Assembly: GCA_037893225.1 (NCBI GenBank)
Contig: JAZGUH010000407.1
Coordinates: 496,001-560,000 of the forward strand
DNA length: 64,000 bases
Reading direction: 5' to 3'
DNA from: Hippasteria phrygiana
Taxonomy: Eukaryota; Echinodermata; Asteroidea; Valvatida; Goniasteridae
Shown here: positions 62,620 through 64,000 of the stretch, one piece after another
Layout: each line of letters begins with the position of its first letter
How positions within the stretch are numbered: the first letter of the stretch is position 1
Program-made: the position numbers and the translations under genes
The notes under the pieces: generated by a model
Told to the model about the DNA's origin: nothing
The model's database searches: none
Seen by the model: only the letters and a program-made list of their open reading frames with translations

Positions 62620-64000
62620 ATGAAATATCAACCAAATTCAGTAATTCTGACATGTATGGATAGCTTAGATCTGGCGCTACATGTTGCAATTATCGGCGGC
62701 TTCTTAGAGTTAAAACTTGTAGAGAAAATTCAAACCTCGCAATGTTTATTTTCTTTCCGGCCAACATCTGTGTGCATATTACCTTCTATTTATTGCTCCA
62801 TGCCTGTCAAATTCCCTAGGGTATGACTTGCTTTACTCATTCATAATTGCATGAAATATCAACCAAATTCAGTAATTTTGACATGTATGGATAGCTTAGA
62901 TCTGGCGCTACATGTTGCAATCATCGGCGGCTTCTTAGAGTTAAAACTTGTGGAGAAAATTCAAACCTCGCAATGTTTATTTTCTTTCCGGCCACCATCT
63001 GTGTACATGTTACCGTCTATTTATTGCTCCATGCATGTCAAATTCCCTGGGGTATGGACTTGCTTTACTCATTCATAATTGCATGAAATATCAACCAAAT
63101 TCAGTAATTTTGACATGTGTGGATAGCTTAGATCTGGCGCTACATGTTGCAATTATCGGCGGCTTCTTAGAGTTAAAACTTGTGGAGAAAATTCAAACCT
63201 CGCAATGTTTATTTTCTTTCCGGCCAACATCTGTGTACATGTTACCGTCTATTTATTGCTCCATGCATATCAAATTCCCTGGGGTATGGACTTGCTTTAC
63301 TCATTCATAATTGCATGAAATATCAACCAAATTCAGTAATTTTGACATGTATGGATAGCTTAGATCTGGCGCTACATGTTGCAATTATCGGCGGCTTCTT
63401 AGATTTAACACTTGTGGAGAAAATTCAAACCTCGCAATGTTTATTTTCTTCCCGGCCACCATCTGTGTGCAGATTACCTTTTATTTATTGCTCCATGCCT
63501 GTGAAATTCCCTGGGGTATGGACTTGCTTTACTCATTCATAATTGCATGAAATATAAACCAAATACAGTAATTTTGACATGTATGGATAGCTTAGATCTG
63601 GCGCTACATGTTGCAATCATCGGCGGCTTCTTAGAGTTAAAACTTGTGGAGAAAATTCAAACCTCGCAATGTTTATTTTCTTTCCGGCCACCATCTGTGT
63701 ACATGTTACCGTCTATTTATTGCTCCATGCATGTCAAATTCCCTGGGGTATGGACTTGCTTTACTCATTCATAATTGCATGCAATATCAACCAAATTCAG
63801 TAATTTTGACATGTATGGATAGCTTAGATCTGGCGGTACATGTTGCAATCAGCGGCGGCTTCTTAGAGTTAAAACTTGTGGAGAAAATTCAAACCTCGCA
63901 ATGTTTATTTTCTTTCCGGCCAACATCTGTGTGCATATTACCTTCTATTTATTGCTCCATGCCTGTCAAATTCCCTAGGGTATGACTTGCTTTACTCATT
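62620..64000 (+). repeat. 7645 bp super-repeat, copy 2 (partial, runs off the window)
   Basis: Order G with GTAGAG (62620), E2 (62851), C1-like with private marks (63083), D2 with GTGAAA (63315), E (63547), A-class with AGCGGC (63779, cut by the window end). This matches 54975-56364 monomer for monomer. Confidence 0.88.
63779..64000 (+). repeat. Partial last monomer, A-class
   Basis: C at 4, G at 58, G at 74 (63852), A at 199 with the deletion. The last nine or so bases of the 231 bp unit lie beyond the window. Confidence 0.9.

Larger units (their letters stand above)
1..64000. repeat. Satellite DNA array, 232/231 bp monomer, head-to-tail across the whole window
   Basis: The same 232 bp unit recurs from the first base to the last, always in the same orientation. 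The monomers carry a near-constant core, including AGATCT at positions 48-53, two ACATGT words at 31-36 and 60-65, and TCGGCGGC near 74-81. Neighbours differ at a handful of fixed diagnostic sites. No spacer, insertion, inversion or unique sequence is seen, and both window ends lie inside the array. Arrays like this are known from eukaryotic heterochromatin and often from centromeres; which applies here cannot be told from sequence alone. Family not recognised. Confidence 0.99.

Noticed and set aside
50..64000. Hundreds of overlapping open frames of 68-120 codons on the plus strand
   Set aside because: They are the same satellite unit read over and over. The 232 bp period shifts the frame each monomer, the longer ones rely on a TTG start in TTGTGGAG, and variant sites change residues freely with no sign of protein constraint. 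No family is recognised.
1..64000. CRISPR array
   Set aside because: Repeats are 232 bp with no unique spacers between them; the whole unit is repetitive.
1..64000. CENP-B box in the monomer
   Set aside because: The core pattern NTTCGNNNNANNCGGGN is not found in the consensus on either strand. F2 monomers gain a TTCG, but the following bases do not fit.
1..64000. Assembly collapse or an artificial repeat as the explanation for the whole window
   Set aside because: Cannot be excluded from sequence alone, but private mutations, hybrid monomers and several distinct HOR lengths argue for a real, well-resolved array.
1..64000. Bacterial or phage origin
   Set aside because: No coding density, operons, ribosome binding sites or RNA genes. 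A 64 kb homogeneous satellite with higher-order repeats is a eukaryotic feature.

Overview
The whole 64 kb window is one uninterrupted, single-orientation tandem satellite array. The monomer is 232 bp, with a 231 bp variant. I find no unique DNA, gene, RNA gene, transposon insertion, CRISPR array or array boundary. Taking monomer position 1 as the A of the ATG in GCATG(A/C)AAT, monomer 1 (m1) starts at 50 and monomer 276 (m276) at 63779. The 275 complete monomers between these starts occupy 63,729 bp, so 71 of them are 231 bp and 204 are 232 bp. The monomer is about 40% G+C. A homogeneous satellite of this size with multi-level higher-order repeats (HORs) points to eukaryotic constitutive heterochromatin, most likely centromeric or pericentromeric or a large heterochromatic block. 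I do not recognise the monomer and cannot name the lineage.

Monomers fall into recurring types set by a small number of linked diagnostic bases. They are named here A, B, C1, C2, D1, D2, D3, E, F, G, H and I, plus E2 and F2, which are mainly in the right third. Two older families underlie them: X-like (A, C, E, G: A at position 95 and T at 137) and Y-like (B, D, F, H, I: C at both).

Layout. 50-10017: mixed 5-mers (1160 bp), an 8-mer (1853 bp) and a variant 15-mer. 10018-18131: a 20-mer (4637 bp) followed by a 15-mer (3477 bp). 18132-22529: one A' monomer and three 6-mers (1389 bp). 22530-23688: hybrid monomers at a junction. 23689-38756: another 20-mer followed by three tandem 15-mers. 38757-40609: an 8-mer. 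40610-44311: A' and 6-mers. 44312-46397: a mosaic of recombinant monomers. 46398-53815: two tandem 16-mers (3709 bp), each holding an internal 3-mer duplication. 53816-54974: a mosaic junction. 54975-62619: a 33-monomer, 7645 bp super-repeat that itself contains two copies of a different 8-mer. 62620 to the end: the start of a second super-repeat copy that runs off the window.

The region records layered unequal exchange and segmental amplification: older hybrid monomers, HORs of 5, 6, 8, 15, 16 and 20 monomers, and duplications of roughly 8-9 kb at 13,671 bp spacing and of 7.6 kb. The many open frames of up to 120 codons come from the monomer lacking stops over part of its length. Since 232 is not a multiple of 3, successive monomers change frame, so nothing here is called as coding. 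Types were assigned by reading diagnostic bases, not by a full computed alignment.
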